Assembly: GCA_031372765.1 (NCBI GenBank)
Contig: JANMLW010000190.1
Location: 1 to 28,185, forward strand
Length of the DNA stretch: 28,185 nucleotides
From: JADCCX01 sp031372765
GTDB taxonomy: Bacteria; Pseudomonadota; Alphaproteobacteria; Rhizobiales; Beijerinckiaceae
Direction of reading: 5' to 3'
Shown: positions 1 to 6,716 of the stretch, in pieces
Layout of the letters: each line of letters begins with the position of its first letter
Numbering within the stretch: position 1 is the stretch's first letter
Notes under the pieces: generated by a model
Databases searched by the model: none
What the model was told of the DNA's origin: nothing
Seen by the model: the letters and a program-made list of their open reading frames with translations, nothing else
Translations under genes and position numbers: made by a program

Positions 1-204
1 TTCTGACAGACAGTCCCTGATCTCCTTGTCAGTCAATCGGTAGTCCTCGCGCTCCCATTTGTCGAACCGGATCGACATATCGCGCACGGCATCGTCCCCG
101 CGGACTTTGATATCTGCAAGCAGGCCCTCGACCAGATTGCGCACTTTCAGGTCCGCATCGTCCTTGTCAGTCTGGGCAATGGAGGTTTTTAGCCAACGGG
201 CCAT
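1..204 (-). CDS. Histidinol dehydrogenase-like protein, N-terminal 68 residues (runs off window)
   Basis: The reverse strand reads 68 codons from an ATG at 204 to the window edge without a stop. The translation begins MARWLKTS and contains RGDDAVRDMSIRFDKWE, the typical N-terminal helix region of the histidinol dehydrogenase family (zinc- and NAD-dependent oxidation of an alcohol to an acid). Its N-terminus resembles the catabolic paralogues of this family (HpsN-like, often beside short-chain dehydrogenases) more than biosynthetic HisD, so the substrate is uncertain. A GAAGGA Shine-Dalgarno-like stretch lies just upstream of the ATG. The catalytic residues lie beyond the window. The palindrome at 250-265 sits about 46 bp upstream of the start and may control this gene. 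The family call is firm; the substrate is not. Confidence 0.8.
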   Translation of the reverse strand, partial: MARWLKTSIAQTDKDDADLKVRNLVEGLLADIKVRGDDAVRDMSIRFDKWEREDYRLTDKEIRDCLSE

Positions 205-249
205 GGTGTAGTCCTTCGGTCAGGTTCAGAAATGCGAAGGTCGACCATT

Positions 250-265
250 TTGCATACGAATGCAA
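250..265. promoter_or_regulatory. Perfect 16-bp palindrome, candidate operator
   Basis: The sequence TTGCATACGAATGCAA has 6-bp perfect arms around a 4-bp centre. It lies upstream of the leftward dehydrogenase-like gene, in the gap before the rightward Crp-type gene. Size and symmetry match operators of GntR- or LacI-type repressors of catabolic operons. Which gene it controls is inferred from its closeness to the dehydrogenase start. Confidence 0.4.
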
Positions 266-481
266 GACGCCAGAGCGGTAACCGCAGTGTGGCGCAACCA
301 GACGATACTCATAGTACACTTCGGCCACGATGATGCGCAGATCGGCTATATCATCGTCCCGGTTGCTCGTGAAATGGAGATAGCTGCCTTGCTGATCGCA
401 TCACGCTTGTTTGAAATGCGGCAACATTTGTGCCAACACATGCTTGATTAAATGTTAGCATTGCGGTGATCGGGAACTCCA

Positions 482-1180
482 ATGACGGGCTATGATCTTG
501 GCTCTATCGTGCTTTTTCAGCGTCTTTCCAATCAGGATAGAGAAGCTCTCAGGCGCAGCATTACCATAAGGCACTTCAAATCGGGAATGACAATTGTTTC
601 AGAGCATGACCGGAGCAATGATGTCTTTTTGGTCTTTGAAGGTGTGGTTGCTGCAAAAGCCTATTCGATAGGCGGACATGAAACGTCTTACGCTGAGATA
701 GGTGCTGGTCACTGTTTTGGAGAATTCTCAGCGATTGACAATGATCCGCGTTCCGCCACAATCGAGTGTCTGACGGATGTTACAGTGGGTGTTCTTCAGT
801 GCACAGCGTTCCAGCGCTTCATGCGGGACAGCAACGATTTTGCCATCGTGATCGCCCAACATCTTGTTAAGAAACTAAGATTGCAGATGGTGCGATTCCA
901 AGAATTCAGCAGCAGACCTGTTGATCAGAGAATCCGGCTGGAACTCCTGCGTCTGACAAAGCAAGAATCCGGGGTCAATGAAGTGGGGGCTGTGCGCCTT
1001 GATCCTGCACCCACGCATCAGGCGATTGCGCGGAAAGTCAATACGCATCGAGAGGCGGTATCCCGGGAGATCAGCCATCTTGAAAAAATCGGGGTCCTGA
1101 GGGCGGGGCGACAGCGCATCGAATTTCTCGATATTCCCAGGTTGCGGAAAATGGCACTGATTGGCGATAGCTTTGCATGA
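482..1180 (+). CDS. Crp/Fnr-family transcriptional regulator
   Basis: A 232-residue protein of the usual length for the CRP/FNR family. Residues 10-125 form the cyclic-nucleotide-binding beta roll. The phosphate-binding cassette is G80-E81 ... R90-S91-A92, matching the Glu, Arg and Ser that hold cAMP in E. coli CRP, so nucleotide binding is plausible. A C-helix follows at about 120-140 and a winged helix-turn-helix at about 172-225. The recognition helix contains R190-E191-A-V-S-R195, close to the CRP R-E-T-V-G-R motif that reads TGTGA half-sites, but with the Ser of FNR. No N-terminal FNR iron-sulfur cysteine cluster is seen. The gene is convergent with the subtilase operon (18-bp gap). A class III cyclase and a TGTG-N8-CACA palindrome about 5.5 kb away make a local cAMP circuit possible. 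The family is sure; the ligand is inferred. Confidence 0.93.
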   Translation: MTGYDLGSIVLFQRLSNQDREALRRSITIRHFKSGMTIVSEHDRSNDVFLVFEGVVAAKAYSIGGHETSYAEIGAGHCFGEFSAIDNDPRSATIECLTDVTVGVLQCTAFQRFMRDSNDFAIVIAQHLVKKLRLQMVRFQEFSSRPVDQRIRLELLRLTKQESGVNEVGAVRLDPAPTHQAIARKVNTHREAVSREISHLEKIGVLRAGRQRIEFLDIPRLRKMALIGDSFA

Positions 1181-1198
1181 ACCAGTTTTGAAGTCCCT

Positions 1199-3319
1199 CT
1201 AAGGCAAGGGCAGAAATCCGATGCCATCACGATCCTGGTTGGTTGGTTTTAACTGCTCAGGCTCAGGGCTCTTGAGCGTGCCTCCAGCCATCAGCATGAA
1301 ACCGGTCACCGCAAGTTTTGCATGTGAAGCCGTAAACATTCCGATGTGATCGGCAATGCTTCGCGCGGCAAGGGGGGCTGCCATGCTTGTCCCGTAAAGG
1401 CGCGCAAAGCTGCCGGATGCGACCCCGGATGAAATCTGTCCCAGGACAACCGCACTGTGATCACAGCTTACCGTGAAATCAACCGGTTGACCGCCGGTCC
1501 CTGACGCCGAACCGCCAGAGTAAGAAGATGTTTCGCCAGCCAGCGATGCAATGCCATCGTTGGCAAGTGCCGCCCCAACCACGATTGTTCCGTAGCCGTT
1601 GGCAAGACCGTTCATTGATCCGGGACGTCTGATAAGGCCATGCTCCAGCGTGCCATCAGCGGGTTGCAGCGATGGCTGGATTGGCTGGTAGTCAGCATGG
1701 CTGAAACGGGACTGGCGTCCCTGCCTGCCACTCCGCAAAGGCCGGTCATCACGCTCGATCCAGGCGTGTGCCTCATCTAACTCACCCATGTCATCGGCCC
1801 TGAGCTGCAATTGCCAGAACCCGGCAGGGGCCGTGGCTGGCCCTGCAAGGCCCTCATATTCAGGATCAAGTGTCGGCCCAACGACAATCTGGAAAAGCCG
1901 TTTGCTGCGGTTGGCCCTGGCCGGACAGTAAAGTGCCTGTGCAAGCGCAACAGAACCATCCACGCCCCTGAGCTCGAAAAATGTTGATGATGTCGTGTCC
2001 AGCACGACTGCGACACCGCCAGGTGTTTGTATTTTCAGTTGCGGGTTGACCATGCTTTCAGGCAGCCAGAACTGGACAATACTGGCGGTCGCATCATCGG
2101 GCATGATGTCCCAGGTGAGTGTGCCCGCTTCGGGTTCGCGGCTGGTCACGTCATCTCGACGCCAGACAGCGTGACCCTGCGACTGGAAACTGTTTCCTGC
2201 CGGAACAACGATTACGAACGGTGATTGCGGGTGCTGCTTGTTCCAGAGAACGCTGATTTCCTCGATAGCCAGTTCAAGGTCACTCCTGCCATCGTGAGGT
2301 CCGGCATTGTTGCCATAACTGAGCGTCACCACCACTGGAGCAACGTTCAGGTCTCCGTTTTTTCTGGTCTTTTCTGCAATATCAGCGATGTAGCGCAGGC
2401 CATCCACCACATTGACGGCAAGGGAATGGCCGGAGCCATCGGCGACTGATTTTTCCGGCAACTGAACGCAGATCACGGGTCTGGCTTCGGCGTGGCCCTC
2501 CGGTTTTCCCGTCGTATCCGTCAACAGGCCGAGTATGGCTGATCCATGGGTGACATGCTGCATTGTCCAGTATGTCTCGCGGCGGTCCGGCATAAACATC
2601 CGGCTGGCCCTGTAGAATGCGGACTCATCCCCCCCTGCAAAGGACAGAAGATCGTTTACCTCCTCCTGCATGAAGTCAGCACCATAGGCAAACACTGATG
2701 GCTGAAGAATTTTCTGGCCGTTGCTGGCCGTACCTACTTTCGCATCTTGCAGCCAGGCCGCAAGCAATCGCGTGCGCAGGCCAGCGGCATTGCGCAGGGT
2801 TGCATGGGCAATGGGTATTCCATGGTCGATGACGCCCAGGATAACGGAATCATCCTCAATTCTCGGCTTGTTTCTGATACCTCCTGCAAGGATAAGATCA
2901 GTATTGAGAGGGCGTGGTTCTATCGAAAGCGTGACAGATTCAATCCTCTGCTCAAGTTCGGAATTCGAGACCAGAGCGTCCATGAACGCTTTGGATACAC
3001 GCGCCGTGCAGTAGCGCGCGTCAGCCCAGAAGCCGCCTGCTTTGCTGTAAACCGGGAGAATGATGGCCTTGGCTTGCAGTCCCGAAGCGGCAGAGTTGAT
3101 GTATGCATCAAGCGCTGAAGCCGCGATGCCATCCTTGAGGCGAATGAGCAGGGCAATATCCTGTGTCTCATCATCCACGGCCTTCAAGGCATTTTCCGCT
3201 GTGTTAACCTTGGACACGGCCCGTTTCTGGCTACGGACCGCACCGATATCCCAATCAGCCAGCGGATCGATGGCAATCCTGCCTTGCTGAAAAACGCTCG
3301 TTCGCCTGTGCCACTGCAT
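1199..3319 (-). CDS. Subtilisin-like serine protease (S8 family)
   Basis: A 706-residue protein if started at the ATG at 3319. The S8 catalytic set is complete: Asp165 in GVIDHGIP, His258 in THGSAILG, oxyanion Asn376 in VPAGNS and Ser645 in YGTSMAAP. The Asp motif reads D-H-G instead of the common D-T/S-G. An insert of about 230 residues lies between the Asn and Ser motifs. No signal peptide or membrane segment is visible, so it may stay in the cytosol or leave by a leaderless route. The start was chosen because AGGAGA at 3327-3332 lies 7 nt upstream; the first in-frame ATG (3454) would overlap the PAP2 gene by 77 nt and has no such site. It is the last gene of the leftward operon, 58 bp after the PAP2-fold gene. 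The substrate is unknown; the second operon encodes candidate partners. Confidence 0.92.
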   Translation of the reverse strand: MQWHRRTSVFQQGRIAIDPLADWDIGAVRSQKRAVSKVNTAENALKAVDDETQDIALLIRLKDGIAASALDAYINSAASGLQAKAIILPVYSKAGGFWADARYCTARVSKAFMDALVSNSELEQRIESVTLSIEPRPLNTDLILAGGIRNKPRIEDDSVILGVIDHGIPIAHATLRNAAGLRTRLLAAWLQDAKVGTASNGQKILQPSVFAYGADFMQEEVNDLLSFAGGDESAFYRASRMFMPDRRETYWTMQHVTHGSAILGLLTDTTGKPEGHAEARPVICVQLPEKSVADGSGHSLAVNVVDGLRYIADIAEKTRKNGDLNVAPVVVTLSYGNNAGPHDGRSDLELAIEEISVLWNKQHPQSPFVIVVPAGNSFQSQGHAVWRRDDVTSREPEAGTLTWDIMPDDATASIVQFWLPESMVNPQLKIQTPGGVAVVLDTTSSTFFELRGVDGSVALAQALYCPARANRSKRLFQIVVGPTLDPEYEGLAGPATAPAGFWQLQLRADDMGELDEAHAWIERDDRPLRSGRQGRQSRFSHADYQPIQPSLQPADGTLEHGLIRRPGSMNGLANGYGTIVVGAALANDGIASLAGETSSYSGGSASGTGGQPVDFTVSCDHSAVVLGQISSGVASGSFARLYGTSMAAPLAARSIADHIGMFTASHAKLAVTGFMLMAGGTLKSPEPEQLKPTNQDRDGIGFLPLP

Positions 3320-3326
3320 CACACCG

Positions 3327-3332
3327 TCTCCT
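3327..3332 (-). promoter_or_regulatory. Ribosome binding site deciding the subtilase start
   Basis: On the reverse strand this reads AGGAGA, 7 nt before the ATG at 3319. It supports the internal start over the longer frame and leaves a clean 58-bp gap to the PAP2-fold gene. Confidence 0.7.
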
Positions 3333-3377
3333 GACAGAATACTCCTGGCTTCGTCGCTTACATAGGAATTGGCTAGA

Positions 3378-4595
3378 TCAGGCCCATTCCTCAACGGCCT
3401 TTTCGAGCATCCATTTAACCAGTGGCGTTTCGGTAATGTCAGGGATGCCGTCATAGGTCAGCCCAGGTGTTTTTGGTGTCCCGACCTTGTTGCCGCCTTC
3501 CAGCGATTTCAACATGTCCGTATGGGCAAAATGTCCATTGGATTGCCTTGTGTCACAAAATGCCGAACCATCAAACGCCCAGCCGGAAACCGGGCTGGAA
3601 GGCAAGGGCGATGCCGGTGAGGCCTGCGCCAGCAACAGATCAGCCAGGGCAAATCCCAGCACCATGCCTGCGGCATTATCGACGGGGAAGTGCACACCTG
3701 CGACGATGCGGTTATAGGCGACCCTATCGGCAACGCGCATCATGGGCTTGCCAAGCCTTGCCATCGATAACAACGGCTTTTTGAACCTGGTCGCTGCTGT
3801 ATCCAGGATTAAACAGAACAGGCGCGCCATGGCGAACATTTCCGTGGCATGTCCGCTGGGCCAGGACCCATGCAGGGGCGTTGGTATGACAGGTTGAATT
3901 TGCGCCGAGAATTCCACGGGCCGGGGGCGTCCGCAATGATGCTTGAACTGCATTTCGGCAAAGACCGAGAGACGGAAAACGGTCATCAGCATCTCCAGCG
4001 TCCATCTGTGCCGCTCCTCGCACAGCATGACGACCTGGCTCAGATGACCGATGGGCACTGTAATCTGCGACAGGATTTCATGCAGGCGGTCAGGGCGCAA
4101 TGCCGCTGCGGCGGCAACATGATCCAGTTGATTGCTGCCCAGGTCCTCCACTTTTGGCGGTGCAAGTGCGACGATGCGTCGATAGGTGCCGCTGGCTCCC
4201 AGCAATCCTGAAGCATGGGTGACGGAGTAGAGGGAGAGTGTTTCCCCGTCAGGAATGAACGCCAACTGAGAAAACAGCGTTGCATCAATAATGCGGGCGC
4301 GCACATCGGTTGACCATCTGGCAATGCGAGACGGCAGCTTTCGCGGGTCCGGGTCGGGTCTGGCGGGAATGTTGACGTCCTTCGGATTTATCCACTTGCC
4401 CGCAGTTCCATCCTGCACTGTCAATATGGCCAGTGGTTGGGCATGGACAACGCCACTCAGGCCGTTGAGTCCGTTAAGTCCGTTCAAACCATTGAGTCCA
4501 TTGAGGCCGTTCAACCCGTTGAGACCATTCAGTCCGTTCAACCCATTGAGACCATTCAGTCCGTTGAGACCATTCAAACCGTTAAAAGCCGTCAT
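3378..4595 (-). CDS. PAP2 / vanadium-haloperoxidase-fold enzyme with N-terminal NGL repeat
   Basis: A 405-residue protein with the three active-site motifs of the PAP2 acid phosphatase / vanadium haloperoxidase superfamily: K218-x6-R225-P226 (KHHCGRPRP), P246-S-G-H249, and R296-x5-H302-x3-D306. The residue before Arg296 is Asn295 where the consensus has Ser. These residues hold phosphate or vanadate, so the enzyme could be a phosphatase or a halide-oxidising peroxidase; the sequence alone does not decide. Residues 5-46 are 14 exact Asn-Gly-Leu repeats placed before the catalytic domain, with no signal peptide. The start is fixed by AGGAGA seven bases upstream, inside the end of the cyclase gene; the cyclase stop is only 10 bp upstream, so the two are cotranscribed. 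The pairing with a haem peroxidase in the divergent operon favours an oxidative role, as inference. Confidence 0.88.
   Translation of the reverse strand: MTAFNGLNGLNGLNGLNGLNGLNGLNGLNGLNGLNGLNGLNGLNGLSGVVHAQPLAILTVQDGTAGKWINPKDVNIPARPDPDPRKLPSRIARWSTDVRARIIDATLFSQLAFIPDGETLSLYSVTHASGLLGASGTYRRIVALAPPKVEDLGSNQLDHVAAAAALRPDRLHEILSQITVPIGHLSQVVMLCEERHRWTLEMLMTVFRLSVFAEMQFKHHCGRPRPVEFSAQIQPVIPTPLHGSWPSGHATEMFAMARLFCLILDTAATRFKKPLLSMARLGKPMMRVADRVAYNRIVAGVHFPVDNAAGMVLGFALADLLLAQASPASPLPSSPVSGWAFDGSAFCDTRQSNGHFAHTDMLKSLEGGNKVGTPKTPGLTYDGIPDITETPLVKWMLEKAVEEWA
4458..4583 (-). repeat. 9-bp tandem repeat, 14 units, encoding (Asn-Gly-Leu)14
   Basis: Fourteen consecutive 9-bp units run in frame at the 5' end of the PAP2-fold gene. 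Every unit encodes Asn-Gly-Leu without exception, yet units differ at synonymous positions (AAC/AAT; several Gly codons; Leu as TTG, CTC, CTG, CTT). The unit length is a multiple of three, so copy-number change would alter length but not frame. The synonymous scatter argues for selection on the peptide rather than very recent slippage. Confidence 0.97.
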
Positions 4596-4605
4596 GTGTT
4601 TCTCC

Positions 4606-6519
4606 TCAAATCGTCACTCTTGCGGGAACCCCGGCCTTGAGCATGGCCTGTGAAAACCGATATCCAACATCAAAGTCGCTGGCTGGTGATCTTTCCAGCC
4701 ATCCTGCAATCGTCAGCCCGGGCTCTATGTCCAGCAGCCGTGCCGCGGCCTTGCGGGCTTCTTCGTGTCTGCCCAGCATCCAGAGGGATGCCGTCCTGAC
4801 GCGGGCTGATGAGGCATAGGACCTGTTGGCCGTATGGGCCTTGTTCGCGAGCGCCAAAGCCTTTTCATAATCATGAGCCGAGAAAGCACAGGAGGCAGCA
4901 ATTGTATCGAAGTAGTATCCGTGCGGATCACAGGGCGAGAGCTTTCTGGCGCGGATGCTCAAACCATATCCCTCAGCGCCCCGGTCTGTGAACTGCAGAA
5001 GGGCCGCCTTGTGCAAAAGAGCCGATGTATCATTGGGATTGATCAGGATTGCTTCATCCAGAAGCCTTTCCGCTTCTGGAAAATTATGCATGAAATTGGT
5101 TTCAACCAATCCAAGGATGGACAAGGCAAGGGACTCCTGTGGATCAAGTTCCACTGCCCGAAGGGCCGCTGCACGCGCCAGATCGCCGTCTTTCCGAGGG
5201 TCATCCGAGAACCCCTGCTGGACGTTAATGGTATGCCAGCAGGCCAGCCAGGACAGCGGCTGCGCTTCCCGGGGATGTCTGTGACATAGTTCCTCAAGGG
5301 CCTCGTGGGCTTTGATAAACTCTTCCCTTCTCGGGCGGTGCATCAGCGCAATGGCACCAAACAGCAGTGCGGAACTCTCCAGGTTCGGCAGGGCATAGCG
5401 CCTGAGCTTGTCTATGCCAGTTCGCAGGATGCCCCGATGAACCGCCCCGATGAACGGCTCGAAAATCAATATGTCCTTGCGGAAAAGGAAACCGGTTTCA
5501 AAGAAAATTTCTTCTTGGGCTACGATGGAATTCTTCTTGGCATCCTGGATACGGACAGAAAGCCGCGTTTGATTGCCCTGCGTGCTGTAACTGCCGGTAA
5601 TGATGAAATCAGCATCTAGAATTTTGGAAATCTCGGCGACAAGATGGGCGTTCTTGGTGAAAATAGTGCTTGAAAGCCGGGACACTATGTTCAGCAACGG
5701 CGTTGCGGAGAGACCACGGATCAATTCATCCGCGATCGTATCCCCAAGAAAATTGTTTTCGCTTTCAGGGTCCTGATTCACGGGAGGCACAAGGGCAACA
5801 GTGGGGCGGATGGAAGCAGGTGGCTGCATATGGCCGGCTTTATTCGCAACACTTGCTTCTGGAGCTCCTGCCTCAGGGCGCAGGAGAAAAACGTGAACCG
5901 GCTTTGAAATGTGTTTCAGATAACAAAGGCCCATGTCCGTATGCGCTATCTGTGAACCGGCTTTCCAGCTGAAAAAATTGTCGCTCGTCATCGCTATTGT
6001 CTGAGGCAATGCGAGACTGGCCAATCGTGAAGATGTATTGACGGTATCGCCGTAGACGTCGAATGTATCTGAAAATACAGGACCAGCAGCAATTCCAATC
6101 CGCAATGTTAGCTTGAATGCCGGGTCCATTTCCAGGCTACGCGCTTTCGCAAGGTTAAGGATACCCAAGCACGCTGGTATGGCCTGATCTGGTTCATTGA
6201 ACGAAAGGATCAGACCATCACCGGTTGAGCGAACGATGCGGCTCGCGTCATGACTTTCCAGAATAGTCGATATCCCTGCACGCAGGTCTGTCCACATAGA
6301 GACAAAGCCGCGGGCGTCTGATGCTACATGCTGCACGGATTCGACAACATCAACGAAGCAGACGACACCGAAACTCTCTAAAATACCGTCTCCGGTTTGT
6401 GTAGAAAACAGTCCGTTCTCTTCGCGTGCCAAGTACGATCCCCAGTCCATCCAAAGCGGATAGACCAGATCAGATATCAATGGTTCTGTCGATACGTCAG
6501 CAAGCATTGGAAAGGACAT
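4606..6519 (-). CDS. Class III adenylate/guanylate cyclase with TolB-like and TPR regions
   Basis: With a start at 6519 the protein has 637 residues. The cyclase domain (about 50-180) has metal-binding Asp57 (FVDVVES) and Asp101 (STGDGLILSF), Asp154 at the adenine-reading position (FDVYGDTVN), and transition-state Asn161 and Arg165. The usual purine-reading Lys is Arg97 (R-S-T-G-D). A middle region (about 240-340, beginning PTVALVPPVNQ) resembles the TolB-like segment common in cyclase-TPR proteins. The C-terminal third is alpha-helical TPR-like repeats. No membrane segment is seen, so it is probably a cytosolic, protein-regulated cyclase. It is first in the leftward operon, 10 bp before the PAP2-fold gene. 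The start is uncertain: ATGs at 6567, 6519 and 6507 and a TTG at 6693 are in frame, none with a strong ribosome site. The 6693 start is unlikely because it would put the shared control palindrome inside the gene. Confidence 0.9.
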   Translation of the reverse strand: MSFPMLADVSTEPLISDLVYPLWMDWGSYLAREENGLFSTQTGDGILESFGVVCFVDVVESVQHVASDARGFVSMWTDLRAGISTILESHDASRIVRSTGDGLILSFNEPDQAIPACLGILNLAKARSLEMDPAFKLTLRIGIAAGPVFSDTFDVYGDTVNTSSRLASLALPQTIAMTSDNFFSWKAGSQIAHTDMGLCYLKHISKPVHVFLLRPEAGAPEASVANKAGHMQPPASIRPTVALVPPVNQDPESENNFLGDTIADELIRGLSATPLLNIVSRLSSTIFTKNAHLVAEISKILDADFIITGSYSTQGNQTRLSVRIQDAKKNSIVAQEEIFFETGFLFRKDILIFEPFIGAVHRGILRTGIDKLRRYALPNLESSALLFGAIALMHRPRREEFIKAHEALEELCHRHPREAQPLSWLACWHTINVQQGFSDDPRKDGDLARAAALRAVELDPQESLALSILGLVETNFMHNFPEAERLLDEAILINPNDTSALLHKAALLQFTDRGAEGYGLSIRARKLSPCDPHGYYFDTIAASCAFSAHDYEKALALANKAHTANRSYASSARVRTASLWMLGRHEEARKAAARLLDIEPGLTIAGWLERSPASDFDVGYRFSQAMLKAGVPARVTI

Positions 6520-6596
6520 TCTTTGCGGGCCGTCTTTAAACTGACTGCATAGTGCGCTGCCGGTCATGATGATGACAGAATAATGCAATGCGAAGA

Positions 6597-6624
6597 ACGC
6601 TCTGTGGGGAAACACACAGAGCGT
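6597..6624. promoter_or_regulatory. Perfect 10-bp inverted repeat with CRP half-site spacing, divergent control region
   Basis: Arms ACGCTCTGTG (6597-6606) and CACAGAGCGT (6615-6624) are exact reverse complements around 8 bp. The inner bases are TGTG-N8-CACA, the half-site geometry of CRP sites (TGTGA-N6-TCACA), although the inner A and T are not conserved. It lies between the divergent cyclase and peroxidase operons. A TATTCT-like -10 at 6582-6577 (minus) and TAAAAT at 6670-6675 (plus) would put its centre about 41 and 71 bp upstream of the two predicted transcript starts, distances typical of class II and class I CRP activation. There is no T-run after it, so it is not a terminator. Binding by a Crp-type protein is inferred. 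Confidence 0.55.
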
Positions 6625-6703
6625 CTGTTCAGGATCGCTATCACTCACAAACAGGGGGATGTGACGGAATAAAATCTGTTGCGCATTTCTCAACCCTGAC
6701 TGT

Positions 6704-6710
6704 GAGGAGA
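6704..6710 (+). promoter_or_regulatory. Ribosome binding site deciding the haem peroxidase start
   Basis: GAGGAGA lies 6 nt before the ATG at 6717. It favours that start over the in-frame ATG at 6588, which has no good ribosome site and would place the palindrome inside the coding region. Confidence 0.75.
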
Positions 6711-6716
6711 GATGTC

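Noticed and set aside
429..440. TGTG-CCAA-CACA dyad upstream of the Crp-type gene as a Crp autoregulation site
   Set aside because: The half-sites are only 4 bp apart, not the 8 bp of CRP sites; too short to support a claim.
260..451. Open frame of 63 codons between the dehydrogenase-like and Crp-type genes
   Set aside because: It begins inside the palindrome, has no ribosome site, and the product has no recognisable features; more likely control DNA.
3320..3454. Upstream extension of the subtilase to the ATG at 3454
   Set aside because: It would overlap the PAP2 gene by 77 nt, has no ribosome site, and the internal ATG has AGGAGA at ideal distance.
4458..4583. CRISPR-like array
   Set aside because: Units are 9 bp and contiguous with no spacers; it is an in-frame coding repeat.
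4291..4653. Forward-strand repeat proteins across the NGL region
   Set aside because: They arise only because the 9-bp repeat keeps all frames open; the reverse strand has the catalytic domain and ribosome site.
6597..6624. Rho-independent terminator
   Set aside because: The stem is strong but no T-run follows on either strand, and it lies between divergent gene starts.
6588..6716. Upstream extension of the haem peroxidase to the ATG at 6588
   Set aside because: It has no ribosome site, crosses the inverted repeat, and ATG 6717 has GAGGAGA at 6 nt.
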